In this document: piece by piece, positions 55,923-64,000 of the stretch
Layout of the letters: each line of letters starts with the position of its first letter
Position numbering within the stretch: the first letter of the stretch is position 1
The notes under the pieces: model-generated
The model's database searches: none
Seen by the model: only the letters and a program-made list of their open reading frames with translations
What the model was told of the DNA's origin: nothing
From: Tardiphaga sp. vice304
GTDB lineage: Bacteria > Pseudomonadota > Alphaproteobacteria > Rhizobiales > Xanthobacteraceae
Reading direction: 5' to 3'
Length of the DNA: 64,000 nucleotides
Assembly: GCF_007018905.1 (NCBI RefSeq)
Contig: NZ_CP041402.1
Coordinates: 744,001-808,000, forward strand
Program-made: the position numbers and the translations under genes

Positions 55923-56357
55923 TTACAGCGTCACTTCGCCTTCCTCGGTGCCTTCCCAATAGGTGATGCGCCGGGCCTTCACCTTGATCAGCACGATACC
56001 GGGCGTATCGATACCCTTTTCGAACCACTTGTCGAGATCGGGCGTCCAGTGCTTCTCGAAGGCGGCCCTGTCACGGATCAGTTCGGCGTTGCCCTCGACG
56101 GCCACGTAGAGCCCGGAGCCGCTGAACCATCCGCCTGGTGCGGAAAATCCGAGCGCCACTTTGGGGTCGGCGGTGATATCGGACACCGCGCGTGCCTGCT
56201 CATAGGTGAAGTAATATGACGTGCCGTCATAGCTGACGTCGCCGTTATTGCTCATCGGCCGATTGGCAATTTCGCCATTCTCGGTGTGCGTCGACAGGAT
56301 CGCGATGTCGATCCCGGCCATCTTGTCGGCGACCTCGGCCAGCGTCTTCTTGTTCAT
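55923..56357 (-). CDS. pyridoxamine 5'-phosphate oxidase-fold protein (general stress type)
   Basis: This is a 144-residue split-barrel flavin-binding-fold protein resembling general stress protein 26. Seen: MAGIDIAILSTHTENGEIANRPMSN, SYYFTYEQARAVSDITADPKVALGFS and YVAVEGNAELIRDRAAFEKHWTPDLDKWFEKG. GGAGAAC precedes ATG 56357, which cuts off a spurious upstream extension. It lies downstream of the DUF1810 gene in the same direction. Confidence 0.9.
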   Translation of the reverse strand: MNKKTLAEVADKMAGIDIAILSTHTENGEIANRPMSNNGDVSYDGTSYYFTYEQARAVSDITADPKVALGFSAPGGWFSGSGLYVAVEGNAELIRDRAAFEKHWTPDLDKWFEKGIDTPGIVLIKVKARRITYWEGTEEGEVTL

Positions 56358-56415
56358 CTCGGTTCTCCATGTTGCGCCGATCAACGGCGCCGAAGCCCGC
56401 CGGTTCCCGTGAAGC

Positions 56416-56829
56416 TCAAAGTCGCTCGAGCGTCGCCGGGTCGCGCTGGCCGCCATAGAACCGCGCCAGCGCCTCGTCGAACATGCCGTCCGCGGCGACG
56501 GCATCGAACGGCGTCATGCACGATCGAAACTTGATATCGTCCGGCGAGCCGAAGATGGCGTTGGCGGTGCTGTCGGACACGGCGAGAACGGCCTGCGTGC
56601 ACTCGCGCAGCCGCGGGCCCAGAACATCATGCGCGACGTAGGCCTTTGCTTCGTCACGCGATGCGACCGCGTAATGCCGCGCCATCGCACTGTGGCCGAG
56701 GCCGGCGATCTGCGGAAACACGAACCACATCCAGTGAGTACGCTTGCGGCCGGCGCGCAATTCACCGAGCGCGGTGGCGTATATGTCCGTCTGGGCCTCG
56801 ACGAAACGCTGCAGGTCGCCGTCCGTCAT
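56416..56829 (-). CDS. DUF1810 family protein
   Basis: This is a 137-residue soluble protein of unknown function. The family core RKRTHWMWFVFPQIAGLGHSAMARHYAVASRDEAKAYVAHDVLGPRLRECTQAVL and SPDDIKFRSCMTPFDAVA is nearly complete. The length fits. The PNPOx-fold gene follows after 58 bases. There is a 256-base gap before the divergent ABC transporter gene. Confidence 0.9.
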   Translation of the reverse strand: MTDGDLQRFVEAQTDIYATALGELRAGRKRTHWMWFVFPQIAGLGHSAMARHYAVASRDEAKAYVAHDVLGPRLRECTQAVLAVSDSTANAIFGSPDDIKFRSCMTPFDAVAADGMFDEALARFYGGQRDPATLERL

Positions 56830-57085
56830 GTGAAATCCGTGAAATCCTCAAACAACGCTCGAACGTAGCATGAGATGAATCGTTCCTGCGCAGGGGCAGC
56901 AGGCGCCACCCAGGCTGCGCATGCGTGGACCTCCGCCCGCGCCCGGCTTCAGGTCGTCCCGACGGTCGCACGACGGCCGCCCCGGCTTCCGGTGCTGCGA
57001 CCGAAAGCCTGGAAATTGACTCTGGCGAAACTCCATGCTGCCATGCAATATCATGACAGTATTATTCGGCTGGGGAGACGGCATA

Positions 57086-58030
57086 ATGAAGTTGATTAGC
57101 ATTTCCGCGGCGGCGATGCTCGCCGCTCTGGTGGCCACGCCGGCGATGGCGCAGACCAAGGTGACCATCGCCATTTCCGGCTGGACCGGTTTCGCCCCGC
57201 TGACGCTGGCCAAAGAGGCGGGCATTTTCGCCAGGAATGGCCTCGACGTCACCATCAAGAAAGTCCCGCAGGCCAGCCGTCACCTCGCCATCGCGTCCGG
57301 CGACGTACAATGCGCAGCGACCACGGTCGAGACCTGGGTGGTCTGGAATGCCAACGGCGTCGCCACCACGCAGTTGTTCCAGCTCGACAAATCCTATGGC
57401 GCCGACGGCATGGCCGTACGCGGCACCACCGGCTCGATCAAGGACCTGAAAGGCAAGACCGTCGCCGCGTCCGCGCCCGGTACCGCGCCATATTTCACGC
57501 TGGCCTGGTTTCTGAAGAAGAACGGCATGTCGGTGAAGGACGTCAGCGTCGTCAACATGGAGCCCGGCCCGGCCGCGCAGGCCTTCATCGCCGGGCAGAA
57601 CGATGCCGCGATGACCTATGAGCCCTATCTCTCCGCGGTGCGCGAGAAGCCTGAAGCCGGCAAGATCATCGCCACCACGCTGGACTACCCGATGATCATG
57701 GACACGTTCGGCTGCACGCCGAAATTCATCGCGGATAATGAGGCCGCGGTGAAGGCGCTGACCAAGAGCTATTTCGAGGCCGTTGCCATGATCAAGTCGG
57801 ATCAGGCGAAGTCTTATGAAATCATGGGCGCCGACGTGAAGCAGTCCGGCGAAAAATTCGGCGCCTCTGCGCAGTACCTGCGCTGGCAGGACCAGGAGCA
57901 GAACAAGAAGTTCTTCGCCGGCGAATTCCAGGCTTTCTCCAAGGAAGCCGCCGAACTGCTGCTCGAGATAGGCGTGATCAAGGAAATCCCGGATCTCACC
58001 AAGATCGTCGACACGCGGTTCATCCAGTAA
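57086..58030 (+). CDS. NitT/TauT-type ABC transporter substrate-binding protein
   Basis: This is a 314-residue periplasmic protein. The signal peptide MKLISISAAAMLAALVATPAMAQ is followed by the SsuA/TauA-like fold: ISGWTGFAPLTLAKEAGIFARNGLDVTIKKVP, GDVQCAATTVETWVVWNANG, GKTVAASAPGTAPYFTLAWFLKKNG. Substrates of this class include sulfonates, taurine, nitrate, cyanate and pyrimidine precursors; none is indicated here. GGGGAG selects ATG 57086. A repeat lies between it and the permease gene. Confidence 0.93.
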   Translation: MKLISISAAAMLAALVATPAMAQTKVTIAISGWTGFAPLTLAKEAGIFARNGLDVTIKKVPQASRHLAIASGDVQCAATTVETWVVWNANGVATTQLFQLDKSYGADGMAVRGTTGSIKDLKGKTVAASAPGTAPYFTLAWFLKKNGMSVKDVSVVNMEPGPAAQAFIAGQNDAAMTYEPYLSAVREKPEAGKIIATTLDYPMIMDTFGCTPKFIADNEAAVKALTKSYFEAVAMIKSDQAKSYEIMGADVKQSGEKFGASAQYLRWQDQEQNKKFFAGEFQAFSKEAAELLLEIGVIKEIPDLTKIVDTRFIQ

Positions 58031-58047
58031 TCACCGGCCCCATCGCC

Positions 58048-58132
58048 GTCATTGCGAGCGAAGCGAAGCAATCCAGTTGCTTCGCTTCGCTGCTTTCTGG
58101 ATTGCTTCGTCGCAAGGGCTCCTCGCAATGAC
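58048..58132. repeat. GTCATTGCGAG..CTCGCAATGAC palindromic repeat
   Basis: Outer arms GTCATTGCGAG (58048-58058) and CTCGCAATGAC (58122-58132) enclose inner arms GAAGCAATCCAG / CTGGATTGCTTC. The element forms a long hairpin inside the ABC operon, between the binding-protein and permease genes, and may tune their relative expression. Confidence 0.85.
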
Positions 58133-58156
58133 GAATTCACCCGCAGATCATAAATC

Positions 58157-58930
58157 ATGAAACCTCTCGCCCCCGTTTCCTCCTCCGCGCGTGTCGTGCT
58201 CGGCATCTCGTTCTTCGTGCTGTTCGTCGCCGCGTGGTCCTATGCGACCTTCGGCGGCTTCGTCTCGAAAACCTTCCTCGCCAACCCTCTCACCATGCTG
58301 AATGACGGCTGGTGGCTGCTGACCAAACAGGGCTTCCTGTTCGACATCGGCATGACGATCTGGCGGGTGATCGGCGGCTTCGTGCTGGCGGCGCTGGTCG
58401 CGGTGCCGCTCGGCATCCTGATGGGCGCCTACAAGCCGGTCGAAGCCTTCCTCGAGCCCTTCGTATCGTTCGCCCGCTATTTGCCGGCCTCCGCCTTCAT
58501 TCCGCTGCTGATCCTGTGGGCCGGGATCGGCGAGTTGCAGAAACTGCTGGTGATCTTCATCGGCTCGGTATTCCAGATCATCCTGATGGTCGCGGTCACC
58601 GTAGGCAGCGTGCGCCGTGACCTCGTCGAGGCCTCGCTGACGCTCGGCGCGCGTGATGTCGGCGTGCTCCGGCGCGTGCTGATTCCCTCGGCGGCGCCGG
58701 GCATCGCCGAGATCCTGCGCCTCGTGCTCGGCTGGGCCTGGACCTATGTCATCGTCGCCGAACTGATCGGCTCGTCCTCGGGCATCGGTCACATGATCAT
58801 CGACAGCCAGGCGCTGCTGGCGACCGGGCAGATCATCTTCGGAATCATCGTGATCGGTATCATCGGGCTAATCTCGGACTACGCCTTCAAGGCCGCCAAC
58901 CGCGCGATGTTCCCGTGGAGCGTCCTGTGA
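58157..58930 (+). CDS. NitT/TauT-type ABC transporter permease
   Basis: This is a 257-residue inner-membrane protein with about six helices. The EAA loop reads EASLTLGARDVGVLRRVLIPSAAPGIAEILRL. The ASAFIPLLILWAGIGELQKLLVIF block is typical of SsuC/TauC permeases. It is downstream of the binding protein and overlaps the ATPase start (GTGA). Confidence 0.94.
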   Translation: MKPLAPVSSSARVVLGISFFVLFVAAWSYATFGGFVSKTFLANPLTMLNDGWWLLTKQGFLFDIGMTIWRVIGGFVLAALVAVPLGILMGAYKPVEAFLEPFVSFARYLPASAFIPLLILWAGIGELQKLLVIFIGSVFQIILMVAVTVGSVRRDLVEASLTLGARDVGVLRRVLIPSAAPGIAEILRLVLGWAWTYVIVAELIGSSSGIGHMIIDSQALLATGQIIFGIIVIGIIGLISDYAFKAANRAMFPWSVL

Positions 58931-59712
58931 GCAAGCTGGTCATCGAGAACGTCTCGCGCATCTTCCCCGCGGTGCGCGGCGGCACGCCCACGCGGGCGCT
59001 GGAGCCGGCCAACCTCGCGGTCGCCGACAACGACTTCGTCACCATTCTCGGCCCCTCCGGCTGCGGCAAGTCGACGTTGCTGCGCATGGTGGCCGGGCTG
59101 GACACGCCGACCACCGGCCACATCCTGCTCGACGGCAAGGCCATTACCGGCCCCGGCGCCGACCGCGGCATGGTGTTCCAGTCCTACACGCTGTTCCCCT
59201 GGCTGACGGTGTCGGAGAACATCTCGTTCGGGCTGCGCGAGCGCGGCGTCTCGTTGCGCGAACGCAATGCGATCGCCGCCGAATGGCTCGACAAGGTCGG
59301 CCTCACCAGCTTTGCGCATCATTTTCCGAAACAGCTCTCCGGCGGCATGCAGCAGCGTACCGCGATCGCCCGCGCACTCGCCAACAGCCCGAAAATCCTG
59401 CTGCTCGACGAGCCGTTCGGCGCGCTCGACAACCAGACCCGCGCCTTGATGCAGGAACTGTTGCTCGGCATCTGGGAGCGCGAGCGCAAGACCGTGATTT
59501 TCGTCACCCACGATATCGAGGAGGCGGTGTTTCTCGCCTCCCGCGTGGTGGTGATGTCGGCGCGACCCGGCCGCATCAAGGCCGATGTCGCCGTCGATCT
59601 GCCGCATCCGCGGCACTACACGATCAAGACCAGCCCGGAATTCTCGGCATTGAAGGCAAGGTTGACGGAAGAGATCCGCGTCGAGGCCGTGCTGGCCGCA
59701 GAAGCGCATTAG
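58927..59712 (+). CDS. NitT/TauT-type ABC transporter ATP-binding protein
   Basis: This is a 261-residue ATPase. Walker A is GPSGCGKST, the Q-loop follows in MVFQSYTLFPWLTV, the signature is LSGGMQQR, Walker B is LLLDEPFGAL, and the H-loop is FVTHDIEEA. The start is taken as GTG 58927 (MSKLVIENVSR), overlapping the permease stop; GTG 58915 is also possible. Confidence 0.94.
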   Translation: MSKLVIENVSRIFPAVRGGTPTRALEPANLAVADNDFVTILGPSGCGKSTLLRMVAGLDTPTTGHILLDGKAITGPGADRGMVFQSYTLFPWLTVSENISFGLRERGVSLRERNAIAAEWLDKVGLTSFAHHFPKQLSGGMQQRTAIARALANSPKILLLDEPFGALDNQTRALMQELLLGIWERERKTVIFVTHDIEEAVFLASRVVVMSARPGRIKADVAVDLPHPRHYTIKTSPEFSALKARLTEEIRVEAVLAAEAH

Positions 59713-59758
59713 ACGGTTGACTTATTCTTGAGCTGATCGCCGTCGGCCAAGTTCATCC

Positions 59759-59783
59759 CACCTCTCCCCGCTGGTGAGAGGTG
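59759..59783. repeat. CCTCTCCCC-family palindrome between convergent genes
   Basis: CACCTCTC..GAGAGGTG hairpin with an imperfect centre. It lies between the ATPase stop and the stop of the convergent kinase and may act as a shared terminator. Confidence 0.6.
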
Positions 59784-59795
59784 ACCTGAGCGCCG

Positions 59796-61397
59796 CTACT
59801 TCTTGTCCAGCATCTCCCGGATCTTTGCCGCCAGCGTCGCCTGCGGAATCGGTTTTTGCAGCAGCGACACGCCGGCATCCAGTCGCCCGTTGTGCACGAT
59901 GGCGTTGCGGGAATAGCCGGTCATGAACAGCACCCTCAACCCCGGCTGGCGCTTTTGCATCTCTCCGGCGAACTGGCGGCCGTTCATGCCGGGCATCACG
60001 ACGTCCGTGAGAAGCAAATCGATCGGCGACGGGTCGCGTTCGAAGTCGGACAGCGCCTGATCGGCATTCGGTGCGAAGCGGATGCGGTAGTCCAGCCCCT
60101 CCAGCGTCTCGACCAGGTAGGCGCGCACGTCCGGATCGTCTTCCACCACCATGATGGTCTCATGGCCGCTTCCGCCGATCACCACGCTGTCGGTCTCGAT
60201 CGCCGCTTCCGCCGTTTTCCGGCTGCGCGGGAGATAGATCTTGATGGTCGTACCGAGGCCTGCCTCGCTGTAGATCTTGACGTGCCCGCCGGACTGCTTG
60301 ACGAAGCCGTAGACTTGGCTGAGGCCGAGACCGGTGCCGAGGCCAGGTTCCTTGGTCGTGAAGAACGGATCGAAGGCGCGCTCCTGCACCTCCTTCGGCA
60401 TGCCGGGGCCGGTATCGCTCACGGCAATCTGGACATATTGACCGACCGGCAGATCGGCATGCTGCTGCGCGTAGGCTTCGTCGATGAAGGCGTTGCTGGT
60501 CTCGATCGTCAGGCTGCCGCGGTCCGCCATGGCGTCGCGCGCGTTGACGACGAGGTTGAGGATGCCGGCTTCCATCTGACCGCGATCGACCTCGACCTGC
60601 CACAGCCCGGCGCCGCCGACGATTTCCAGCTCGATGTTTTCGCTGAGCGTGCGCTGGAAGAAGTCCGACATGCCCTGCAGCAACTGGTTGACATTGATCG
60701 GCTTCGGATCGAGCGGCTGGCGTCGTGCGAAGGCCAGCAGGCGCTGCGTCAGGACGATCGCGCGCTGCGCGCCGCCCGCGGCGCTGGCGATCACGCGCCT
60801 GAGGCGCGCTTGCGAGCCATCGGTCCAGTTGTTGACGGTGCGTTCGGCGATTTCGAGATTGCCGATGATGATGGTCAGAAGGTTGTTGAAATCATGCGCG
60901 ACGCCGCCGGTGAGGTGGCCGATCGCTTCCATCTTCTGCGATTGACGCAGCATGTCCTCGGCCTCGCGGCGATAGCGGCCTTCCTCGACCAGCGCCAGTT
61001 GGGCTTCGTGCAATTGCGCCGGCGACGGAATCGCCAGCAGCCGCGGCAGCAGCGGCCAAAGGATTGCTGCCGTGATCACGGATGCGACCGCGGTGATCGC
61101 CTTGACGATGCCCTGAATTCCGTAGATCGGCACCCACAGCGTGATGATCGAAAGCACATGCGTGAGGCCGCAGGCCATGATGAAGATCGCAAAAGCCCAG
61201 AAGATCCAGCCGAACTCCACGTCGCGCCGCCGCATCACGAAGATCGTCAACACCACGGGGATCGAGAAGTAGGCCAGCGCGGTCAAGACATCGGAGCCGA
61301 CATGCAGCCAGATCAGGCCGGGTTCCCACAACAGGCAGATGCCGTGCGGTGCAAAAAGGGAGGTGTCGAGAAGATTTTGGAAGAAGGCCCACATCAT
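59796..61397 (-). CDS. ethylene-receptor-like (ETR1-type) hybrid sensor histidine kinase
   Basis: This is a 533-residue membrane kinase. Residues ~30-120 form three helices. Against plant ETR1, Asp36, Tyr43, Ile46, Pro47, Cys76 and His80 fall at exactly +11 from ETR1 D25, Y32, I35, P36, C65 and H69, the copper/ethylene site ([18 protein letters not shown]). HisKA follows with His168 ([11 protein letters not shown]), then a HATPase domain ([24 protein letters not shown]) and a receiver with Asp465 ([13 protein letters not shown]). ATG 61397 is used; an in-frame TTG lies 30 bases upstream. A lone receiver gene precedes it in the same direction. Ligand binding is inferred. Confidence 0.88.
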   Translation of the reverse strand: MMWAFFQNLLDTSLFAPHGICLLWEPGLIWLHVGSDVLTALAYFSIPVVLTIFVMRRRDVEFGWIFWAFAIFIMACGLTHVLSIITLWVPIYGIQGIVKAITAVASVITAAILWPLLPRLLAIPSPAQLHEAQLALVEEGRYRREAEDMLRQSQKMEAIGHLTGGVAHDFNNLLTIIIGNLEIAERTVNNWTDGSQARLRRVIASAAGGAQRAIVLTQRLLAFARRQPLDPKPINVNQLLQGMSDFFQRTLSENIELEIVGGAGLWQVEVDRGQMEAGILNLVVNARDAMADRGSLTIETSNAFIDEAYAQQHADLPVGQYVQIAVSDTGPGMPKEVQERAFDPFFTTKEPGLGTGLGLSQVYGFVKQSGGHVKIYSEAGLGTTIKIYLPRSRKTAEAAIETDSVVIGGSGHETIMVVEDDPDVRAYLVETLEGLDYRIRFAPNADQALSDFERDPSPIDLLLTDVVMPGMNGRQFAGEMQKRQPGLRVLFMTGYSRNAIVHNGRLDAGVSLLQKPIPQATLAAKIREMLDKK

Positions 61398-61468
61398 CGT
61401 GCTCAATTTTGGAACGGTGTCGAGCAAGCAGCGTGGACGGGAGCCGATGGAGCGTCAACCCGCGTCAG

Positions 61469-61912
61469 TCAGGCGACGGCCTTGGCCAGGTCACGAAGTG
61501 TGGAAATGATCTGATGGGAGAGATAGGGCTTGGCGATAAACACCCCGCCCGCCGGCAGATCGCCGTCGCGCATCTGGAAATGGCCGGACGTTGCCACGAT
61601 CCGGATTGGCGGCCATCGGTTGGCCACGGCGTGCGCCAGCTTCAGTCCGTTCATCGAACCCGGCATGTCGATATCGGTAAAGATGACGGCGATATCCAGA
61701 CGGGTCTCCAGCAATTTGATCGCTTCGTCGGCGTTCGGTGCTTCCAGAACTTTGAAGCCGGCCTCTTCGATCATTTCGGCAGCGTGCATCCGCAACAGCG
61801 TATCGTCTTCGACGACCAGGACCACTGGCCGCGATCTCGTGTTTCCGACGATGTCATTGTCGAGTGATTGCACTCCGCCTTCAGGTTTGGCGTGTGGCTT
61901 CGCATAAGTCAT
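61469..61912 (-). CDS. single-domain response regulator
   Basis: This is a 147-residue protein with one receiver domain after a ~28-residue leader. The acidic pocket is E35-D36-D37, the phospho-acceptor Asp80 (VIFTDIDMPGSMNG), Ser104 in VATSGH, and Lys in IAKPYLS. It has no output domain. It lies 71 bases upstream of the ETR1-like kinase in the same direction and is its likely partner or phosphate sink. Confidence 0.9.
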   Translation of the reverse strand: MTYAKPHAKPEGGVQSLDNDIVGNTRSRPVVLVVEDDTLLRMHAAEMIEEAGFKVLEAPNADEAIKLLETRLDIAVIFTDIDMPGSMNGLKLAHAVANRWPPIRIVATSGHFQMRDGDLPAGGVFIAKPYLSHQIISTLRDLAKAVA

Positions 61913-62028
61913 TTTTCAAATAGCCTTGGCTTGATATCCGAGCCATCGGCGTGCGCCTTTCGGCAGAAATCTCCGGTGACGTACGCGGACTAAGGCGTTG
62001 AGCGACCGATCGTTCCAGCCGGGGCCGA

Positions 62029-62505
62029 TTAATCGACCGGGTGGTGCCGTGGTATCGTTGTTCGTGCCGGATGCCCGGCATCGGTACGGTCGCGTACAGT
62101 CTTGAACACGCCATGCGCGGTGGCGACGACACGGTCGCCGACGCAAACTTCGGTGCTCATGAAGATCAGGCTGCGGGTCGCGCGCAGCGCCTTCGGCCGC
62201 GAGATCATCAACTCCCCGATCCGCGCGGCATCGACGAAAAACGTGTCCATCTGTACGGTAGCCAGCGCATCGGCGCCGGACACGGCGCGTGCCGTCATCC
62301 CGCAACTACGATCCGCCAACGTCATCAGCACACCGCCCTGTACCACGCCGCGGCGGTTGCGGTGCTTGTCCCGACCGACGATCGCAAACTCATGGTCGGT
62401 GCCGACCATGCGGTGCCATACCGGCCCGACCAGATGAATGAAGCCGTCATCGTCCATGATGGACCAGCCGGCTTCCAGCAGCTCGGCATTTATGGCTTCG
62501 GTCAT
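62029..62505 (-). CDS. PaaI-type hotdog-fold thioesterase
   Basis: This is a 158-residue thioesterase-superfamily protein. The hotdog motif NRRGVVQGGVLMTLADRSCGMTARAV has the usual position of the acidic catalytic residue, and the strand ALATVQMDTFFVDAARIGE follows. AAGGAC selects ATG 62505. Acyl-CoA specificity unknown. It is divergent from the Nudix gene. Confidence 0.88.
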   Translation of the reverse strand: MTEAINAELLEAGWSIMDDDGFIHLVGPVWHRMVGTDHEFAIVGRDKHRNRRGVVQGGVLMTLADRSCGMTARAVSGADALATVQMDTFFVDAARIGELMISRPKALRATRSLIFMSTEVCVGDRVVATAHGVFKTVRDRTDAGHPARTTIPRHHPVD

Positions 62506-62604
62506 GCAATGTCCTTGGGGGAGCGTCGGAACGGGAGCCCGTTCTACAAAGGCCGGGGCAGGGTGCCTAGTGCGGCGGCCGCCGGGCTCGTGTAATCCAT
62601 TCGC

Positions 62605-63231
62605 ATGACGCATCCATTCACGTCCCATACGCGGCAGATGATTGCGGTCCGCGGTGCCGACTTTGTCCGCGCGGCGGAAGCGCCGCCTTCCGGTCTGAAG
62701 CAAGCGGCCGTCGCCATCGTGCTGGTCGAGGCCAGTGATGGCCGCGATACGGCGATGCTGCTGACCTTGCGGGCCTCCGGGCTGCGCGCCCATGGTGGCC
62801 AATGGGCCTTGCCGGGTGGCCGCTGCGATCCCGGCGAGACGGTCATCGACGCCGCCCTGCGAGAGCTGCATGAGGAACTCGGCCTGCGGCTGACGCCGGC
62901 CGATGTCATCGGCACGCTCGACGACTATCCGACGCGGTCGGGCTACCTCATCACGCCGGTTCTGGCGTGGGCACAGGACAGCCGCAGCCTCCTGCCCAAT
63001 CCGCACGAGGTCGCCTCGGTACATCGCATCGCGCTGTCCGAGATCGCGCGGACGGAAGCGTTCGATTTCGTGACGATCCCGGAGAGCGAGCGCCGCGTCA
63101 TCCGATACCGCCATGCCGGCCAGTTCATTCACGCGCCGACGGCGGCGCTGATCTACCAGTTCAGCGAGCTGCTCGCCGGCCGCGACACCCGCGTTGCCGA
63201 CCTCGAGCAGCCAGTATTCGCCTGGAAATGA
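62605..63231 (+). CDS. Nudix hydrolase (CoA pyrophosphatase-like)
   Basis: This is a 208-residue hydrolase. The Nudix box is GGRCDPGETVIDAALRELHEELGL. Upstream, LLTLRASGLRAHGGQWALPGG resembles the L..R......H.GQ..FPGG signature of NudL-type CoA diphosphatases. The C-terminus ends normally (LEQPVFAWK). The ATG has no strong ribosome site. The function is inferred from these motifs only. Confidence 0.88.
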   Translation: MTHPFTSHTRQMIAVRGADFVRAAEAPPSGLKQAAVAIVLVEASDGRDTAMLLTLRASGLRAHGGQWALPGGRCDPGETVIDAALRELHEELGLRLTPADVIGTLDDYPTRSGYLITPVLAWAQDSRSLLPNPHEVASVHRIALSEIARTEAFDFVTIPESERRVIRYRHAGQFIHAPTAALIYQFSELLAGRDTRVADLEQPVFAWK

Positions 63232-63409
63232 CCGTGGCCTCCCGGCCCGCGACACGGTGTCGTGGCCGTGCCGGAACTCGTACTGGCAACACATTCTTCA
63301 CCATGCTGCGCCAAGCTCTTTGAACCAACTTTTCCGGATTGGGCCGGCACGGAGAATCCGTGCGGCCCCATGAATTCGATGCGCGCCGCGCGCCAGCCTG
63401 ACAGGTCCC

Positions 63410-64000
63410 ATGCTTCATTCGCTTTGTTTACGGCTTGCTTCGGTTTCCCTTGTCCTGCTGCTGACCGCGCCGCAGGCCATGGCTTTCGACGTTTCCACGC
63501 TGCCGCCCGGCGTCGTGAATGCGATGGCCCAGCAGGCCTCGCCGCAGGCAATCGCCGATTACCGCCGGAAGCTGCAGGAATATCAGGAGGCCCGCGCGGC
63601 CTTCGATGCGGAAGCCGAGCCCTATTGGAGCGCGATCGCCGAGAAGCGCAAGATTCGCAACGCCAAGCGTCGCAGCGGCGAAGCGATCGGCCTAAATGAT
63701 TACGTGCTGGAGCAGGCGCCGCTGTATGACGGACCGAAGCGCCCGGTCGATCCGCAGCCGGAGCCGGAAGAGCCCAGGGCGCCGCGCAAATCGCTGCCGG
63801 TGGTGGCCGATTTCCTGAAAGCTGCAGCCGAGCAATTCCAGTTCCGGCCGCAGCGCCCGGCCAGCGAACTCGAATTCAAGCGTGCCTATGCCCGCGCGGC
63901 CATCGAAGCCGGGCTGACCCGGGAGCAGGCGATACGGGTCTATGCGTTCGAGACCGGCGGCAACGGCAATCACGAGATGCAGTCCGGTCTCAGCGCCTCG
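63410..64000 (+). CDS. secreted hypothetical protein, cut by right edge
   Basis: The frame is open from ATG 63410 to the window end (197 codons). The signal peptide MLHSLCLRLASVSLVLLLTAPQAMA precedes FDVSTLPPGVVNAMAQ, a charged helical region (YRRKLQEYQEARAAFDAEAE), a Pro/Glu linker and then SELEFKRAYARAAIEAGLTREQAIRVYAFETGGNGNHEMQSGL. The last part resembles a domain of alphaproteobacterial periplasmic proteins with a lysozyme-like look (ETGG), but I cannot assign a function. Other upstream ATGs are out of frame. Confidence 0.75.
   Translation, partial: MLHSLCLRLASVSLVLLLTAPQAMAFDVSTLPPGVVNAMAQQASPQAIADYRRKLQEYQEARAAFDAEAEPYWSAIAEKRKIRNAKRRSGEAIGLNDYVLEQAPLYDGPKRPVDPQPEPEEPRAPRKSLPVVADFLKAAAEQFQFRPQRPASELEFKRAYARAAIEAGLTREQAIRVYAFETGGNGNHEMQSGLSAS

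Overview
The window reads as chromosomal DNA of a GC-rich alphaproteobacterium of the Bradyrhizobium / Rhodopseudomonas / Afipia group. The pointers are 5-aminolevulinate synthase (C4 heme route), an F0 operon with separate b and b' subunits, a hisD-UPF0262-phosphatase / maf-yacG cluster, BA14K and Omp31-type envelope proteins, FixK-type 14-bp boxes, a CtrA-type TTAA-N7-TTAA array, and intergenic palindromes of the kinds common in that group. The species is not determined.

Layout. 1-9.6 kb: a selenoprotein block. A Sec-containing respiratory formate dehydrogenase (fdoG-fdoH-fdoI), its maturation factor fdhE, selA, a Sel1-repeat gene running off the left edge, and selD beyond a promoter region. 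fdoG is split only by an in-frame TGA followed by a canonical bacterial SECIS hairpin. 9.6-15.4 kb: a hypothetical protein, an outer-membrane protein under a CtrA-like array, bioB, a metallo-beta-lactamase-fold hydrolase, hemA and a GlpM-like membrane protein. 15.7-22 kb: a CrbS-like SSS-domain hybrid kinase, a LuxR-type regulator and an MHS-family symporter. 22-24.6 kb: small secreted or hypothetical proteins, YjbQ and a DsbA-fold isomerase. 24.7-27.5 kb: atpIBEGF. 27.5-33.6 kb: hisD, UPF0262, a LMW phosphatase, maf and yacG, interrupted by an IS5 relic, a frameshifted IS110 element and a repeat-rich stretch; then tRNA-Phe.

33.9-44.3 kb: an island carrying FixK-type boxes upstream of CBS/BON, host-attachment, BA14K, three-BON (frameshifted), PHB synthesis (phaB, CBS, phaC), universal-stress and Pat-type acetyltransferase genes. 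This is the profile of a low-oxygen, energy-storage regulon. It is followed by aspartate dehydrogenase, a signal-less gamma-glutamyltransferase, a sirtuin and NnrS. 49-56 kb: a tripartite RND efflux operon with a divergent TetR regulator, then two stress-type genes. 57-60 kb: a NitT/TauT-type ABC transporter. 59.8-62 kb: a histidine kinase whose N-terminus matches the plant ethylene receptor at every key copper/ethylene residue, with a lone receiver gene. The end holds a thioesterase, a Nudix hydrolase and a secreted protein cut by the right edge.

How it fits together (inference): formate oxidation, heme synthesis, PHB storage and acetyl-CoA control (CrbS-like sensing, Pat acetylation, sirtuin deacetylation) would all serve a facultative, oxygen-responsive lifestyle. 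No CRISPR array, prophage or restriction system was seen. The most unusual items are the ethylene-receptor-like kinase, the CtrA array with 11-bp periodicity, the FixK-box island, and two single-base frameshifts (IS110 transposase, BON protein).
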